DNA of 64,000 bases from Thermococcus henrietii (GTDB lineage: Archaea > Methanobacteriota_B > Thermococci > Thermococcales > Thermococcaceae): positions 682,001 to 746,000 of the forward strand of contig NZ_LT900021.1 of the NCBI RefSeq assembly GCF_900198835.1, in the 5' to 3' direction. The first letter of the stretch is position 1; every line of letters starts with the position of its first letter. The notes beneath the pieces are model-generated. The model searched no databases and had not been told where the DNA came from. It worked only from the letters and a program-made list of their open reading frames with translations. The position numbers and the translations under genes were made by a program. Shown piece after piece: positions 16,929-25,665 of this stretch.

Positions 16929-18938
16929 TCAGCCGTAATAGATTTTCACCGTCAACCTGTAGTTGGCGGTCCAGTAGTACGTGTCGTACGCGTACACCAG
17001 GAAGTACCAAGTTCCTGACTGGGGGTTGCTGTAGCTTACGTGCTCATCTGAACCGGGATTGGTAGAGCTTGTTACGAGGTTCTGGTTCGGGTCGTAGAGG
17101 TAAAGGTCGAGGTCGTCGTAGCTGCTTCCATGGAGGAACCCCTCAATCTTTGTGGCGCCGCTACGAACGGTGACTGTGTCGACAACGTAGCTTCCGTACT
17201 CAACGGTTCCGGTGAAGTTCTTGACGACGACGTTAGGGGAGGGACTTGGGGACGGGTTTGGACTCGGATTGGGGTTCGGGCTAGGTGATGTTCCCTTCTT
17301 CACGGTTCCACCTTCGTCGAGAACCTCGAGGTGATAGTTGCCGCTTCCCTTGTAACTGTTGATTACGAAGTACCAAGTCCCCGGGGTCGGGTTCCGGTAG
17401 GCGACCTTTTCGAAGCCGTAGTAGCCTGTGGTGGAGGAGTCCACGAGCTTGCCGTTCGGGTCGTACATGTAAAGGTCAAAGTCCGCGTTCTTGTTATCCC
17501 ATGTAAGGAGTGCCGCAAGCCTCTTGGTTCCCTGGCTGACAACAACGCTCAGCGTGACGTTCTTCTTGTTTTCCAGGTATCCCGTGAAATCAACCTTTGA
17601 ATCCTGGTCGTACTTGAGGGCTTCGTAGACGTTTATTCTGCCGGCACCGTAGGCGACACCGGCAATCTGGCTTGGAGCCACGACATCGGCCGTTATCTCA
17701 AGGACGTACTTTATCTTGTCTGGGCTCCAGTCGGGATGAGCCTGCCTGAGGAGGGCAACGGCACCGCTGACGTGCGGAGTGGCCATGCTGGTTCCGGAGG
17801 CGGCGACGTAGTACTGACCGACGAGCTCATTGGTGAGCTGAGTGCCGGCAGCTCTGTCGGAGATAATCCAGTTGCCCGGAGCAACGACCTCGGGCTTGAG
17901 CCTGCCGTCCGCGGTCGGCCCCCTGCTTGAGAAGCTGGTGATGACGTCGTTCTTGTCAACGGCACCGACGGTGATGACGTCCGGGGCGGCGGCGGGTGAG
18001 CCTATGGTGTAAGTGTCGGGTCCGCTGTTCCCAGCGGCGACACAGACGACTATTCCGTCCTCCCAAGCCTTGTCGACCTCCTGGCTGAGGGCATCGGTTC
18101 CATCCGAGCTCTCGCTTGAGCCAAGTGAGAGGTTTATTACCTTTATGTGGTATTTGTCCTTGTTCTTTATAACCCAATCAACTCCCGCTATGATGGTTGA
18201 GACTGAACCGCTACCCTCGGCGTTAAGGACCTTAACACCGACGAGCTTGGCCCCGGGTGCAACACCCCTGTACTTACCGTTGCTCGCGGCACCGGTGCTG
18301 GCGATTATTCCAGAAACATGGGTTCCGTGACCGTTGTCATCGTAGGGATAATCCTTACCGTTTACAAGGTCCTTCCATCCCACAACTTTACCCTTCAAAT
18401 CGGGATGAGAGGCATCGATACCAGTGTCAATGACCGCTACAACGATGCCGTTTCCGTTGTATCCGACGTTCCATACCTCGGGTGCCGATATCTGAGCCGT
18501 GGACTCGTCGAGACCCTCGAGGTCAGCATCAACCTTCACTTTGTAGTCATCCTGAATGAACTGGATGCCCTGGATATCGAGTCCCTGAATGGCCCCCACA
18601 TCTGCCAAACCTGCTAGTGCAAGGAGGTATTCGACTTTTATCTTGACCGCTAGCGCGGGTATTGCGTAGTAGTCGTACTTTATTTTTGCTCCGAGGAACT
18701 TAAGGAGAGGTATGGCTGCCCTCTTGTCCCTTTGGTTGTCGAACATTATGATTGTTGAGATTTCCTTGCTTGGGTCCATGCCTTGAACTTTCTCAAAGAG
18801 CGTCGGCGTTAGGAGACCGTAGTCTTTGGTGGTTTTATGAGCCATCGGCTGGCCGGTTGATGGCGAAATGGCCGCTGCAAATCCAAACGTCATGCCCACT
18901 AAGAGTACGGCAAGTACAAATGCCTTGAGCTCTTTCAT
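16929..18938 (-). CDS. subtilisin-like serine protease with two PPC domains
   Basis: A 669-aa secreted subtilase resembling Tk-SP of Thermococcus kodakarensis. The order is signal peptide (1-24), inhibitor-like propeptide (about 25-135), then the catalytic domain with D171 (VIDTGID), H204 (NGHGTHVSG), oxyanion N304 (AAGNSG) and S384 (SGTSMATP). A first PPC/beta-jelly-roll domain (about 440-545), a Pro/Ser/Asn linker (about 546-568) and a second PPC domain to the end follow. PPC domains bind calcium and stabilise such enzymes. ATG at 18938 follows GGGGTG; an upstream ATG adds ten residues before the signal peptide and is less likely. Confidence 0.95.
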   Translation of the reverse strand: MKELKAFVLAVLLVGMTFGFAAAISPSTGQPMAHKTTKDYGLLTPTLFEKVQGMDPSKEISTIIMFDNQRDKRAAIPLLKFLGAKIKYDYYAIPALAVKIKVEYLLALAGLADVGAIQGLDIQGIQFIQDDYKVKVDADLEGLDESTAQISAPEVWNVGYNGNGIVVAVIDTGIDASHPDLKGKVVGWKDLVNGKDYPYDDNGHGTHVSGIIASTGAASNGKYRGVAPGAKLVGVKVLNAEGSGSVSTIIAGVDWVIKNKDKYHIKVINLSLGSSESSDGTDALSQEVDKAWEDGIVVCVAAGNSGPDTYTIGSPAAAPDVITVGAVDKNDVITSFSSRGPTADGRLKPEVVAPGNWIISDRAAGTQLTNELVGQYYVAASGTSMATPHVSGAVALLRQAHPDWSPDKIKYVLEITADVVAPSQIAGVAYGAGRINVYEALKYDQDSKVDFTGYLENKKNVTLSVVVSQGTKRLAALLTWDNKNADFDLYMYDPNGKLVDSSTTGYYGFEKVAYRNPTPGTWYFVINSYKGSGNYHLEVLDEGGTVKKGTSPSPNPNPSPNPSPSPSPNVVVKNFTGTVEYGSYVVDTVTVRSGATKIEGFLHGSSYDDLDLYLYDPNQNLVTSSTNPGSDEHVSYSNPQSGTWYFLVYAYDTYYWTANYRLTVKIYYG

Positions 18939-19010
18939 TGGGTACACCCCTTGAAAGGTTTTAGTCATCGGGTATAGTAACCCTCATCGAGGAACATCTC
19001 TGAACAGTAG

Positions 19011-19021
19011 GGATATATAAA
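19011..19021 (-). promoter_or_regulatory. TATA box of subtilase gene
   Basis: GGATATATAAA (TTTATATATCC on the coding strand) lies about 75 bp upstream of the ATG at 18938. The rest of the 235-bp gap to the aor stop is AT-rich and shows nothing else. Confidence 0.55.
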
Positions 19022-19203
19022 CATTTCGATTTTCTTCCAAGGTATTGGATAATTTCCCATAATAAATGGATTTCTGCAATTATTTGCATGGGCTATTCCA
19101 TAAAGCCTAAAATTCACCAACACATTGAAACACAGGTTGGATGATGTCACATAAAACAAGAATTGCTTTGAACGGATACATATAATTATAAAAAAGAAAA
19201 CCT

Positions 19204-21021
19204 TCAAAGCTCCTCCAGGCCGAGCTCCTTGAGTTTCTCCTCTGGTATCTTGCCGTCCTCGGTCCAGCCACGGAACTTGTAGTACCTCGGAAGCATGAGG
19301 TGGAGCCTGACGACGTGGCCCTTGTTCGGTCCGTTCCTGACCGGCTCCTCAAGGAGCCTCTTCGGCAGGGTGTCCTCCTTGAGCGGGTCGAGGCCGGCGC
19401 GGAGGTTGAAGAGCCTCTCGGCGTTCCAGATGCGCTCGCCTATCTTCATGTACTCCTCGGTCGAGAGGTCCCAGCCGAGGGCCGCGTTCAGCATGTCGCG
19501 GTAGTCGTCGGCACCGAGACCGAAGGTCGTGAAGACACACAGTCCAGCGGCGTCGATGAGCGCGGTAAGGTCCTGGAACGTGATGACCATCTTGACCTTC
19601 TCGTCGCTTATGTCGTGCGGGTCCATCTTGTACGGGTATCCAAGAATCTCGGGACTAATCATGTACTGCTTGATGTGACAGCCACCGCGGTTGTTGGTGG
19701 CGTAACCGAGACCGTGGCCCTCGGCTCCACGCGGGTCGTAAGCCGGAAGCTCCTGCTTCTTGACACCCATGAAGTACTCGACGCCGTTGTACATCTCGGC
19801 CAGGCGGTAGCCACCCTCAGCAAGCTTGTCACCGAAGCCCTCGCGCTTGGCAATCTTCTCGATGTAGTAGTGGAGCACTTCGGTGTTGCCCCACCTGAAG
19901 GGCGGAGCGTCCTCGCCGAGGTCCTCCTGCTTGAGCAGGCCCTTCTCGTAGAGCTCCATCGCGGTCGCGAGGGTTCCACCGAGGCTTATGGTGTCCATAC
20001 CGTACTCATCGGCAAGGTGGTTGGCCTCGATGATGCTCGCAAGGTCGTTTATGCCGTTGTGCGCTCCCAAAGCCCAGATGCTCTCGTACTCCGGTCCCTC
20101 TGTGATGCCGAGCGTTGGAAGCCGGTTAACCCTTCCACAGCCGATTGGACAGGCGTAACATGGCTTGTTCCTTACGAGGTACTTGGCGGCCATGGCCTCA
20201 CCGCTCTGCTCCTCCGCGTACTCGAACTGGCTGTACTGGAAGTTCCTCGTCGGATAAAGGCCGTTCTGGTTGATTATGTTGACGAGAACTGCCGTTCCGT
20301 ACTTGGGCAGTCCACCACCGGCAGTCGGGTCGTTCCTGAGCTTGTCGGTCTTCTCCTTGACGACGCTCGTGAACTTCGCCCTGTCGGCAACTTCAACGCG
20401 CTTGTGACCGCGGACGACTATCGCCTTAAGCTTCTTGCTTCCCATGACCGCTCCAACACCGCCCCTACCCGCGGCACGGTGCTCGTCGTTCATAATGGCC
20501 GCGAAGCGGACGAGGTTCTCTCCGGCGGGTCCGATGAGTGCAACCCTTATGCGCTTGTCCCCTATCTCCTCCTTGAGGGCCTCCTCGGTCTCGGTTGAGG
20601 TCTTGCCCCAGAGGTGGCTCGCGTCCCTAAGCTCAACGCTCTCGTCGTTTATGTACAGGTAAACCGGGTGGTCGGAAGCACCCTCGACTATTATCGCGTC
20701 CCAGCCCGCGAACTTGAGCTCCGCTCCGAAGAAGCCACCGGAGTTGGCCATTGCAATGTATCCCGTCAGCGGGCTCTTGGTTATCACCATGTACCTTCCG
20801 CCCGTTGGGGCGGTGGTTCCGGTCAGCGGACCGGTGGCAAAAATCATCTTGTTCTCCGGACTCAGCGGGTCAACGGTCGGGTCCATCTCCTTGAGGAGGT
20901 AGTATATGCCGAATCCCCTCGTGCCGAGCCACTTCTTGGCGAACTTCTCATCGAAGTGCTCTTCCTTTATTGAACCGTCTGTAAGGTTCACTCTCAGAAT
21001 CTTACCCCAGTAGGCGTACAT
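19204..21021 (-). CDS. aor: tungsten aldehyde:ferredoxin oxidoreductase
   Basis: A 605-aa enzyme, the same length as Pyrococcus furiosus AOR, that oxidises aldehydes from peptide and sugar fermentation to acids and reduces ferredoxin. It carries the tungstopterin-binding regions (TGPLTGTTAPTGGRY, AAGRGGVGAVMGSKKLKA) and the [4Fe-4S] cluster set CYACPIGC plus a later Cys in DAAGLCVF. The C-terminal DDYRDMLNAALGWD stretch is typical. The gene encoding its likely maturation protein lies upstream on the same strand, 111 bp away. AOR also has its own TATA box in that gap. Confidence 0.97.
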   Translation of the reverse strand: MYAYWGKILRVNLTDGSIKEEHFDEKFAKKWLGTRGFGIYYLLKEMDPTVDPLSPENKMIFATGPLTGTTAPTGGRYMVITKSPLTGYIAMANSGGFFGAELKFAGWDAIIVEGASDHPVYLYINDESVELRDASHLWGKTSTETEEALKEEIGDKRIRVALIGPAGENLVRFAAIMNDEHRAAGRGGVGAVMGSKKLKAIVVRGHKRVEVADRAKFTSVVKEKTDKLRNDPTAGGGLPKYGTAVLVNIINQNGLYPTRNFQYSQFEYAEEQSGEAMAAKYLVRNKPCYACPIGCGRVNRLPTLGITEGPEYESIWALGAHNGINDLASIIEANHLADEYGMDTISLGGTLATAMELYEKGLLKQEDLGEDAPPFRWGNTEVLHYYIEKIAKREGFGDKLAEGGYRLAEMYNGVEYFMGVKKQELPAYDPRGAEGHGLGYATNNRGGCHIKQYMISPEILGYPYKMDPHDISDEKVKMVITFQDLTALIDAAGLCVFTTFGLGADDYRDMLNAALGWDLSTEEYMKIGERIWNAERLFNLRAGLDPLKEDTLPKRLLEEPVRNGPNKGHVVRLHLMLPRYYKFRGWTEDGKIPEEKLKELGLEEL

Positions 21022-21070
21022 ACTTCAATGCCTCCAAACGCTTTGTGAATCATTTTTGTACATTGATGCT

Positions 21071-21078
21071 AATAAACT
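21071..21078 (-). promoter_or_regulatory. TATA box of aor
   Basis: AATAAACT (AGTTTATT on the coding strand) lies 50 bp before the AOR start, followed by GGAGG 9 nt before the ATG. AOR could therefore be transcribed apart from the upstream radical SAM gene. Confidence 0.45.
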
Positions 21079-21132
21079 TGACGAAAGCAAAAAAAGGGAA
21101 CAAGGATGGACATCGAAAGCACATCTGTTTAA

Positions 21133-22257
21133 CTACCAGAAGCCCTTCATACCCTTCTCCGGAATCGGGCAGAGCACTATGCGCCTCGACCACAGGCAGT
21201 CGGCACAGCTTGGCGTGTTGCCCCAGCAGTCGTAGTTCGTATCCTGCACAAAGGAGCAGGACTCGTTCAGCGGGCAGTCGGTACAGCTCGGGTAGAGGGC
21301 GTTTTTGACAACGTAGCGGAACCAGCTGTATTCCCTGTTTGTCCATATCTCCGCCAGGCTCTTCTCGCGGACGTTGCCGAAGGAGTGCGCGTAGACCTTC
21401 TTCTCCCTGCCGAGGATTATCTCGGGATAGGTGTGCAGGAAGCGATAGCAGGGAGCAACTTCGCCGTCCCACCTAACGACCGCCACCTTCTTGTCAACGA
21501 ACTCGCACTTGCGCTCGGTCCTCAGGGAGAACTCCGCTATCTTGTGAAGGTAGCCGTGGTATATCGCCTCAAGCTTGTCAACGATTGGCTTCATGTCAAC
21601 GGAACCGTCGTAGACTATCAGCTCCGCGTGCTCCTTGGTGATTGGAATCAGGTTTGAGATAAGCAAAGTGTCAACGCCGAGGGAACCGACGTAGTGAGCT
21701 ATCTCCGGCAGTTCCCTGTAGTTCTCCTTGGTTGCAACCACCTCGACGCCGATGTGGGGAACGTCGCTTCCGAGCTCTCGCTTAACTTCCTGAATCTTCC
21801 TTATGCGCGAGCTGGTGTAGTCGGGCTTTATGTGGCCGATGTCAACGGGCTGAGTCGGCACGGAGTCAATGGAAAAGTATATGAGGTCGAGGCCGAGCTT
21901 TACGAGCTCTTCGATACGCTTGTCGGTGAGCAGAAAGCCGTTGGTGCTTATTCCAAGGGCAAAACCGCGCTTTTTAACCTCCTTCGCCATGTCCATGAAG
22001 CGCGGGTGAACCGTCGGCTCGCCGATTCCGCCGAAGTAAATCATCTCCAGCTCGGGGAGCTCTTCGGCGTCGTCGAGAATCTTGAGGAACAGCTCCCAGT
22101 CCATGTCGCCCTCTGGGTCGTCCCAGTACTGCTTGAAGCACATCTCGCAACGCAGGTTACAGCGGTTGGTTATCTCTATGTAGAGGTAGTGGATGTCCGG
22201 CTTCTTTGGGATTAGAACCTTGTAGTCTGACAAATCGAAAAGGTGGTGGTCCTCCAT
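21133..22257 (-). CDS. cmo: radical SAM tungsten-cofactor-modifying protein
   Basis: A 374-aa radical SAM protein with C33-x3-C37-x2-C40 (NRCNLRCEMC) and a cysteine-rich C-terminal SPASM-like region (CTDCPLNESC, CWGNTPSCADCLW) for extra Fe-S clusters. Such genes sit beside tungsten aldehyde oxidoreductases in Thermococcales and are called cofactor-modifying proteins. The exact chemistry on the tungstopterin or the enzyme is not established. ATG at 22257 follows AGGTG; a GTG nine bases upstream is part of that site. It precedes aor on the same strand. Confidence 0.9.
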   Translation of the reverse strand: MEDHHLFDLSDYKVLIPKKPDIHYLYIEITNRCNLRCEMCFKQYWDDPEGDMDWELFLKILDDAEELPELEMIYFGGIGEPTVHPRFMDMAKEVKKRGFALGISTNGFLLTDKRIEELVKLGLDLIYFSIDSVPTQPVDIGHIKPDYTSSRIRKIQEVKRELGSDVPHIGVEVVATKENYRELPEIAHYVGSLGVDTLLISNLIPITKEHAELIVYDGSVDMKPIVDKLEAIYHGYLHKIAEFSLRTERKCEFVDKKVAVVRWDGEVAPCYRFLHTYPEIILGREKKVYAHSFGNVREKSLAEIWTNREYSWFRYVVKNALYPSCTDCPLNESCSFVQDTNYDCWGNTPSCADCLWSRRIVLCPIPEKGMKGFW

Positions 22258-22290
22258 ATTCGACACCTAAGGGAGGGGTTAAATGGAACC

Positions 22291-22299
22291 GCTTATAAC
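22291..22299 (-). promoter_or_regulatory. TATA box of cmo gene
   Basis: GCTTATAAC (GTTATAAGC on the coding strand) lies about 35 bp upstream of the ATG at 22257, leaving a very short leader. The tRNA-Lys promoter diverges from it. Confidence 0.5.
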
Positions 22300-22330
22300 A
22301 GTTGGTGGGCAGAAGTGGGTAAGGAGCAAA

Positions 22331-22340
22331 GCTTATAAGG
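22331..22340 (+). promoter_or_regulatory. TATA box of tRNA-Lys
   Basis: GCTTATAAGG lies about 30 bp before the tRNA 5' end, the usual spacing for archaeal tRNA genes. Confidence 0.65.
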
Positions 22341-22365
22341 GCTCCCCCAGTTATCCCGTCGGGAT

Positions 22366-22443
22366 GGGCCGGTAGCTCAGCCTGGTTAGAGCGCGGGGCT
22401 TTTAACCCCGTGGCCGCGGGTTCGAATCCCGCCCGGCCCGCCA
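22366..22443 (+). tRNA. tRNA-Lys (TTT)
   Basis: A complete cloverleaf: acceptor GGGCCGG pairs with CCGGCCC, the anticodon loop CTTTTAA gives anticodon TTT, the T arm contains GGTTCGAATCC, and CCA is encoded. No intron. A perfect 10-bp hairpin begins only 2 nt after the CCA (22446), which opens hairpin island 1. Confidence 0.97.
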
Positions 22444-23039
22444 TAGAAACTTTTGCCGAGCAAAAGTTTCATCAAAGTTCGTGATTCCCTTTTGAAAAAA
22501 GCTTATTCTTTGAGTGGATTTCTTTTTGAGTTTGCTTCTTTGGAGAGTGAATTCCTTTAAAAGCGTCTTTTAAAGGGGTTCAAGCCTTTTTTGCGCTCCT
22601 TCGGAGCGCGGTTTAAGTAGAACCCGTGTGAGGGAGTCCTTAGAGTGTGAATTCAAACTCTCAACGGCTGACTTGATTTTGAAATCCTTTGAAGAGGAGC
22701 CCTAAAGAGGAATCACAAGCTTTTTGGTGAAGCTTTCTCAAAGCTTGCTGGCGAAAAGTTTGACCAAAAGTGTTTGACTATTCAAAAAGTAGAGTTTATA
22801 GTTCGTGCACGTCAAGGGGTGTCTCTTGTTGGGAGTTTCTTTTGGACTTGCTCTTTCGAGAGTGTTTCACTCCCCAAACGGTGTCCAAAAGACGCCAAAA
22901 ATGAGTTGAAATTGTTTCACTGGGCCCCTTTAATGTTAAACTTACGTTGGACTCTTTAATTAGAGAGTGCACGATTGGCTTCTTGCTCTTTGGTGAGAAA
23001 GGGCGCTTTTTTCGCCAGCCTTTTCCAAAGGCTGTTGTA

Positions 23040-23122
23040 AAGCTTGTTCGCCTGTGCGACGTCGAGCTCTGCTCGACGCGAGGGATGAAAGTCCCGCAGA
23101 GTTTGACCAAGGTCGGTGATTC
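23040..23122 (-). repeat. 83-nt module, inverted copy of 51858-51940
   Basis: The reverse complement of this segment aligns without gaps to 51858-51940 with 8 mismatches, mostly transitions. It contains the CGTCGAG/CTCGACG hairpin and the ACCTTGGTCAAACTCTG stretch. Non-coding in both places. Confidence 0.85.
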
Positions 23123-23334
23123 TCTTCTAAGAATGCAATTCTAAGAAGTTTGCACTCTCAAATGATAGTGCTCTCAAAGAATTCTCTTCGAGGAACCCTC
23201 TGGGAGGGTTCTCTAAGAAGCGCTCCTTCAGAGCGCGAGAAAAAGTAAACCCAAGCGAGAAAGCTTCTAAAATTTAGGAATTCGCATTCCAAAAAGCCGT
23301 TAAAAGCGCAAACACTCCAAAAGGAACCCCTACA

Positions 23335-23380
23335 AAAAGAATCACAAACTTTGATGAAGCTTTGTGAAGGCAAAGTTTCC
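23335..23380 (-). repeat. 46-nt module, exact inverted copy of 52242-52287
   Basis: The reverse complement is identical over 46 nt to 52242-52287. It contains GGAAACTTTGCC, GCTTCATCAAAG and GTTTGTGATTC in that order. It begins a collinear run of shared blocks between islands 1 and 3. Confidence 0.9.
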
Positions 23381-23381
23381 C

Positions 23382-23420
23382 AACGTGGGGCGAAGCCCCA
23401 CTCCGGGGGTTTGAGAGTAC
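23382..23420 (-). repeat. 39-nt module, inverted copy of 43061-43099
   Basis: The reverse complement matches 43061-43099 with one mismatch. It includes the 17-nt hairpin GTGGGGC-GAA-GCCCCAC and the flank GTACTCTCAAACCCCC. Confidence 0.9.
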
Positions 23421-23779
23421 AGAGCAAGCCTTAGAAAAGCTTGACCAAAAGTTAGTAGCTCTTCACCTCTAGGCTCGAATAGAAGAATTTTTGCCTGCAA
23501 AACTGCACACTCCCAAAGGAGAATACACTCAAACAGCCCTCTCAAAAGGGGTTTGCTCTCTTCTTGACGCCCTTCGGGCGTCGATTCTAACAACAAACCC
23601 GTACTCAATGGGTAATTTGATAAGTTCTCAAGTGGAACACGGTCAATCAAAGAGAAAATCTCTCAAAACGTAACTTTCAGAAGGGGCTACCAACTTTGAT
23701 GAAACTTTGCCCAGCAAAGTTTCCTTGCAAAAAAATTACACACATCCAACCACGAAAAAGGGTTGCAGGGTTCGAAAGT

Positions 23780-23789
23780 CTTTTAAATA
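23780..23789 (+). promoter_or_regulatory. promoter of the ribosomal-protein supercluster
   Basis: CGAAAG (BRE-like) followed by CTTTTAAATA lies 57-66 bp before the first ATG at 23846, with an expected start near 23812. It is the only good TATA element before the SPOUT methyltransferase and uL3 genes, so it probably drives the first ribosomal operon. Confidence 0.65.
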
Positions 23790-23845
23790 GTCTCCATAAG
23801 CTCCCTTCAGCGCGTTGGGGTTAGGGAGGACAGTGGGGGCGAAAT

Positions 23846-24613
23846 ATGGCCTGGCACGTCTTCATTCCCGATTCCCTCCTTGAGGAAACCGACAACCCAA
23901 AAATCCGGACGTACAAGGTTGGGCAGGTTGCGAGGGCCTGCGCAATCTTCGGCGTCGAGCACATCTGGATTTACAGGGCAGGCGGAAGGGACGGGAAGTT
24001 CATAAAAACGGTCCTTGAGTACATGGAAACACCGCAGTACCTCAGAAAGAGGCTGTTTCCCCTGATGCCCGAGCTCAAGTACGTGGGCGTCGTCCCCCCG
24101 CTCAGGACGCCACATCACAAGCTCAAGGGAAAACCAAAGGTCGGGGAAATCCGCGAGGGCTACGCCTTCCGGAAGGGAAGGAGAATCTACGCGGACATCG
24201 GGCTCGACGAGCTGGCGCTCGTTGGGGGGAACGTCGAAGGCAGGGCAACGTTCAGAATCGTGTCAACGAGGCCCCTCAAGGTCGTCCCGGCGAAGCCGGT
24301 TGAATACTGGGGATACAAAGTTCACCTGAGCGGGAAGCCCCTGGCGAAAACACTTAAAAAGGCTCACCTGGATTTGGCAATCGCGACCTCGAGGAAGGGT
24401 CGCGACGTGAGAAAGGTCAACCTTCCCCCGCTCGAAGGGGAGGTTGGTATTGTCTTTGGCTCGCCGAGGAAAGGCGTCATGGAGCTCCTCGGCGGAGAGT
24501 ACGAGTTCGACTTCGTGCTCAACACGATTCCGAATCAGAAGACTAAAACCGTCCGCACCGAGGAGGCGCTCCTCGCCACGCTGGCGATATTCAATCTCAT
24601 GAGGAGGGATTGA
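23846..24613 (+). CDS. SPOUT-class RNA methyltransferase (C9orf114/SPOUT1-like)
   Basis: A 255-aa protein of the archaeal family found directly before uL3. The N-terminal [27 protein letters not shown] is followed by an inserted OB-like segment and a C-terminal SPOUT knot with VFGSPRKG and [18 protein letters not shown], the SAM-binding loops. It probably methylates rRNA, but the target is not known. ATG follows GGGGG; the stop is 1 nt before the uL3 ATG, so it is the first gene of the ribosomal operon. Confidence 0.85.
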   Translation: MAWHVFIPDSLLEETDNPKIRTYKVGQVARACAIFGVEHIWIYRAGGRDGKFIKTVLEYMETPQYLRKRLFPLMPELKYVGVVPPLRTPHHKLKGKPKVGEIREGYAFRKGRRIYADIGLDELALVGGNVEGRATFRIVSTRPLKVVPAKPVEYWGYKVHLSGKPLAKTLKKAHLDLAIATSRKGRDVRKVNLPPLEGEVGIVFGSPRKGVMELLGGEYEFDFVLNTIPNQKTKTVRTEEALLATLAIFNLMRRD

Positions 24614-24614
24614 G

Positions 24615-25655
24615 ATGGGAAAGGTTCACAGACCAAGGAGAGGTTCACTCGCCTTCAGCCCAAGGAAAAGGGCTAGGAGTGTAGTCCCGAGAATCAAGAA
24701 GTGGCCAAAGGACAGTGAGGTCAGGATGCTGGGCTTTGCTGGCTACAAGGCCGGAATGACCCACATCCTCATGATAGACGACAGCCCCGGGCTCACCAAG
24801 GGCAAGGAGATATTCGTGCCCGTGACCATAGTTGAGGTTCCGCCTCTCTTCGTCTACGGAATCAGGGCCTACAAGCAGGGCTACCTTGGCCTTGAGACCG
24901 CTACGGAGGTCTGGTTCCACGAGCTCAACGACAACGTCAAGAGGCGCATAAAGACCCTGCCGAAGAACTACGACGAGGAGGCCTTCAAGGCCAAGCTCGG
25001 TCAGCTTGAGGACCTCGTCAACGACGGTGAGATTGTCGACGTCAGGCTTCTCGTCCACACCCAGCCCTGGCTCATCAAGCTCAAGAAGAAGCCGGAGGTT
25101 ATGGAGTACGCCATCGGTGGCGACGACGTCAAGGCCAAGTTCGACTACGCCAAGGAGAAGATAGGCAAGGAGCTCCGCGCGAGCGAGGTTCTTCACGAGG
25201 GAGAGCTCCTCGACGTCATAGCGGTCACCAAGGGTAAGGGCACCCAGGGCCCGGTCAAGCGCTGGGGAGTCAAGGTCCAGTTCCACAAGGCCCAGAGGGC
25301 TGGAAAGGGCAGGCACATCGGTAACCTCGGTCCATGGCACCCGGCGAGGGTCATGTGGACCGTTCCACAGGCCGGTCAGATGGGCTTCCACCACAGGACC
25401 GAATTCAACAAGAGGCTCATCGCCATAGGCGAGAACGGAAAGCTTGTGCTCAACGGCAACGAGATTGAGATAACCCCGAAGGGTGGCTTCCCGCACTACG
25501 GAATCGTCAGGAGCGACTTCCTCATGATTGAGGGTAGCGTTCCGGGTTCGTTCAAGAGGATAATCCGTGTTAGGCCCGCTATAAGGCCACCCAAGAAGAA
25601 GCCACCCGTTGAGAGGCCCCAGATAACCTACGTCAGTAGGGAGTCCAAGCAGTGA
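24615..25655 (+). CDS. rpl3: 50S ribosomal protein uL3
   Basis: 346 aa, the long archaeal/eukaryotic form of uL3, which organises the peptidyl-transferase region of 23S rRNA. The N-terminal [19 protein letters not shown] extension and the [19 protein letters not shown] loop that reaches towards the active site are both present. It lies 1 nt after the SPOUT gene and 10 nt before uL4. Confidence 0.98.
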   Translation: MGKVHRPRRGSLAFSPRKRARSVVPRIKKWPKDSEVRMLGFAGYKAGMTHILMIDDSPGLTKGKEIFVPVTIVEVPPLFVYGIRAYKQGYLGLETATEVWFHELNDNVKRRIKTLPKNYDEEAFKAKLGQLEDLVNDGEIVDVRLLVHTQPWLIKLKKKPEVMEYAIGGDDVKAKFDYAKEKIGKELRASEVLHEGELLDVIAVTKGKGTQGPVKRWGVKVQFHKAQRAGKGRHIGNLGPWHPARVMWTVPQAGQMGFHHRTEFNKRLIAIGENGKLVLNGNEIEITPKGGFPHYGIVRSDFLMIEGSVPGSFKRIIRVRPAIRPPKKKPPVERPQITYVSRESKQ

Positions 25656-25665
25656 GGTGAGATAA

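Larger units (their letters stand above)
22444..23778. repeat. hairpin-mosaic island 1, gene-free, adjacent to tRNA-Lys
   Basis: About 1.3 kb without a credible protein gene. It is packed with inverted repeats. AT-rich 10-bp hairpins lie at 22446-22470 and 23701-23723. GC-rich 17-nt hairpins with a 3-nt loop lie at 22593-22609, 23385-23401 and 23566-23582, with a one-mismatch version at 23220-23236. A CGTCGAG-5nt-CTCGACG hairpin lies at 23060-23078. The tail motif GTTTGTGATTC and its variants flank several hairpins in both orientations. Segments 23040-23122, 23335-23380 and 23382-23420 recur inverted in islands 2 and 3. No terminal repeats or transposase were found. Function unknown. Confidence 0.8.

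Noticed and set aside
18965-19207. 80-codon minus-strand frame between the subtilase and aor
   Set aside because: It spans the subtilase promoter, is hydrophobic only because of AT-richness, and lacks a ribosome binding site.
22157-22444. Minus-strand reading frame across tRNA-Lys encoding a GFEPAATGLK-like peptide
   Set aside because: This is the well-known false protein made by the antisense of a tRNA T arm; it has no ribosome binding site and overlaps a real tRNA.
23335-23380. Box C/D sRNA: TGATGA inside the island modules resembles a C box
   Set aside because: TGATGA is preceded by T instead of a purine, and I saw no CTGA D box at the required distance.
23342-23650. Open frames of 60-105 codons inside the hairpin islands
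   Set aside because: They run through perfect hairpins, show no codon bias or ribosome binding site, and the frames are not kept between the homologous modules of islands 1 and 3.
22444-23778. CRISPR array
   Set aside because: Repeats occur in both orientations, with irregular spacing and hairpins of differing sequence; there are no uniform direct repeats with unique spacers and no cas genes.
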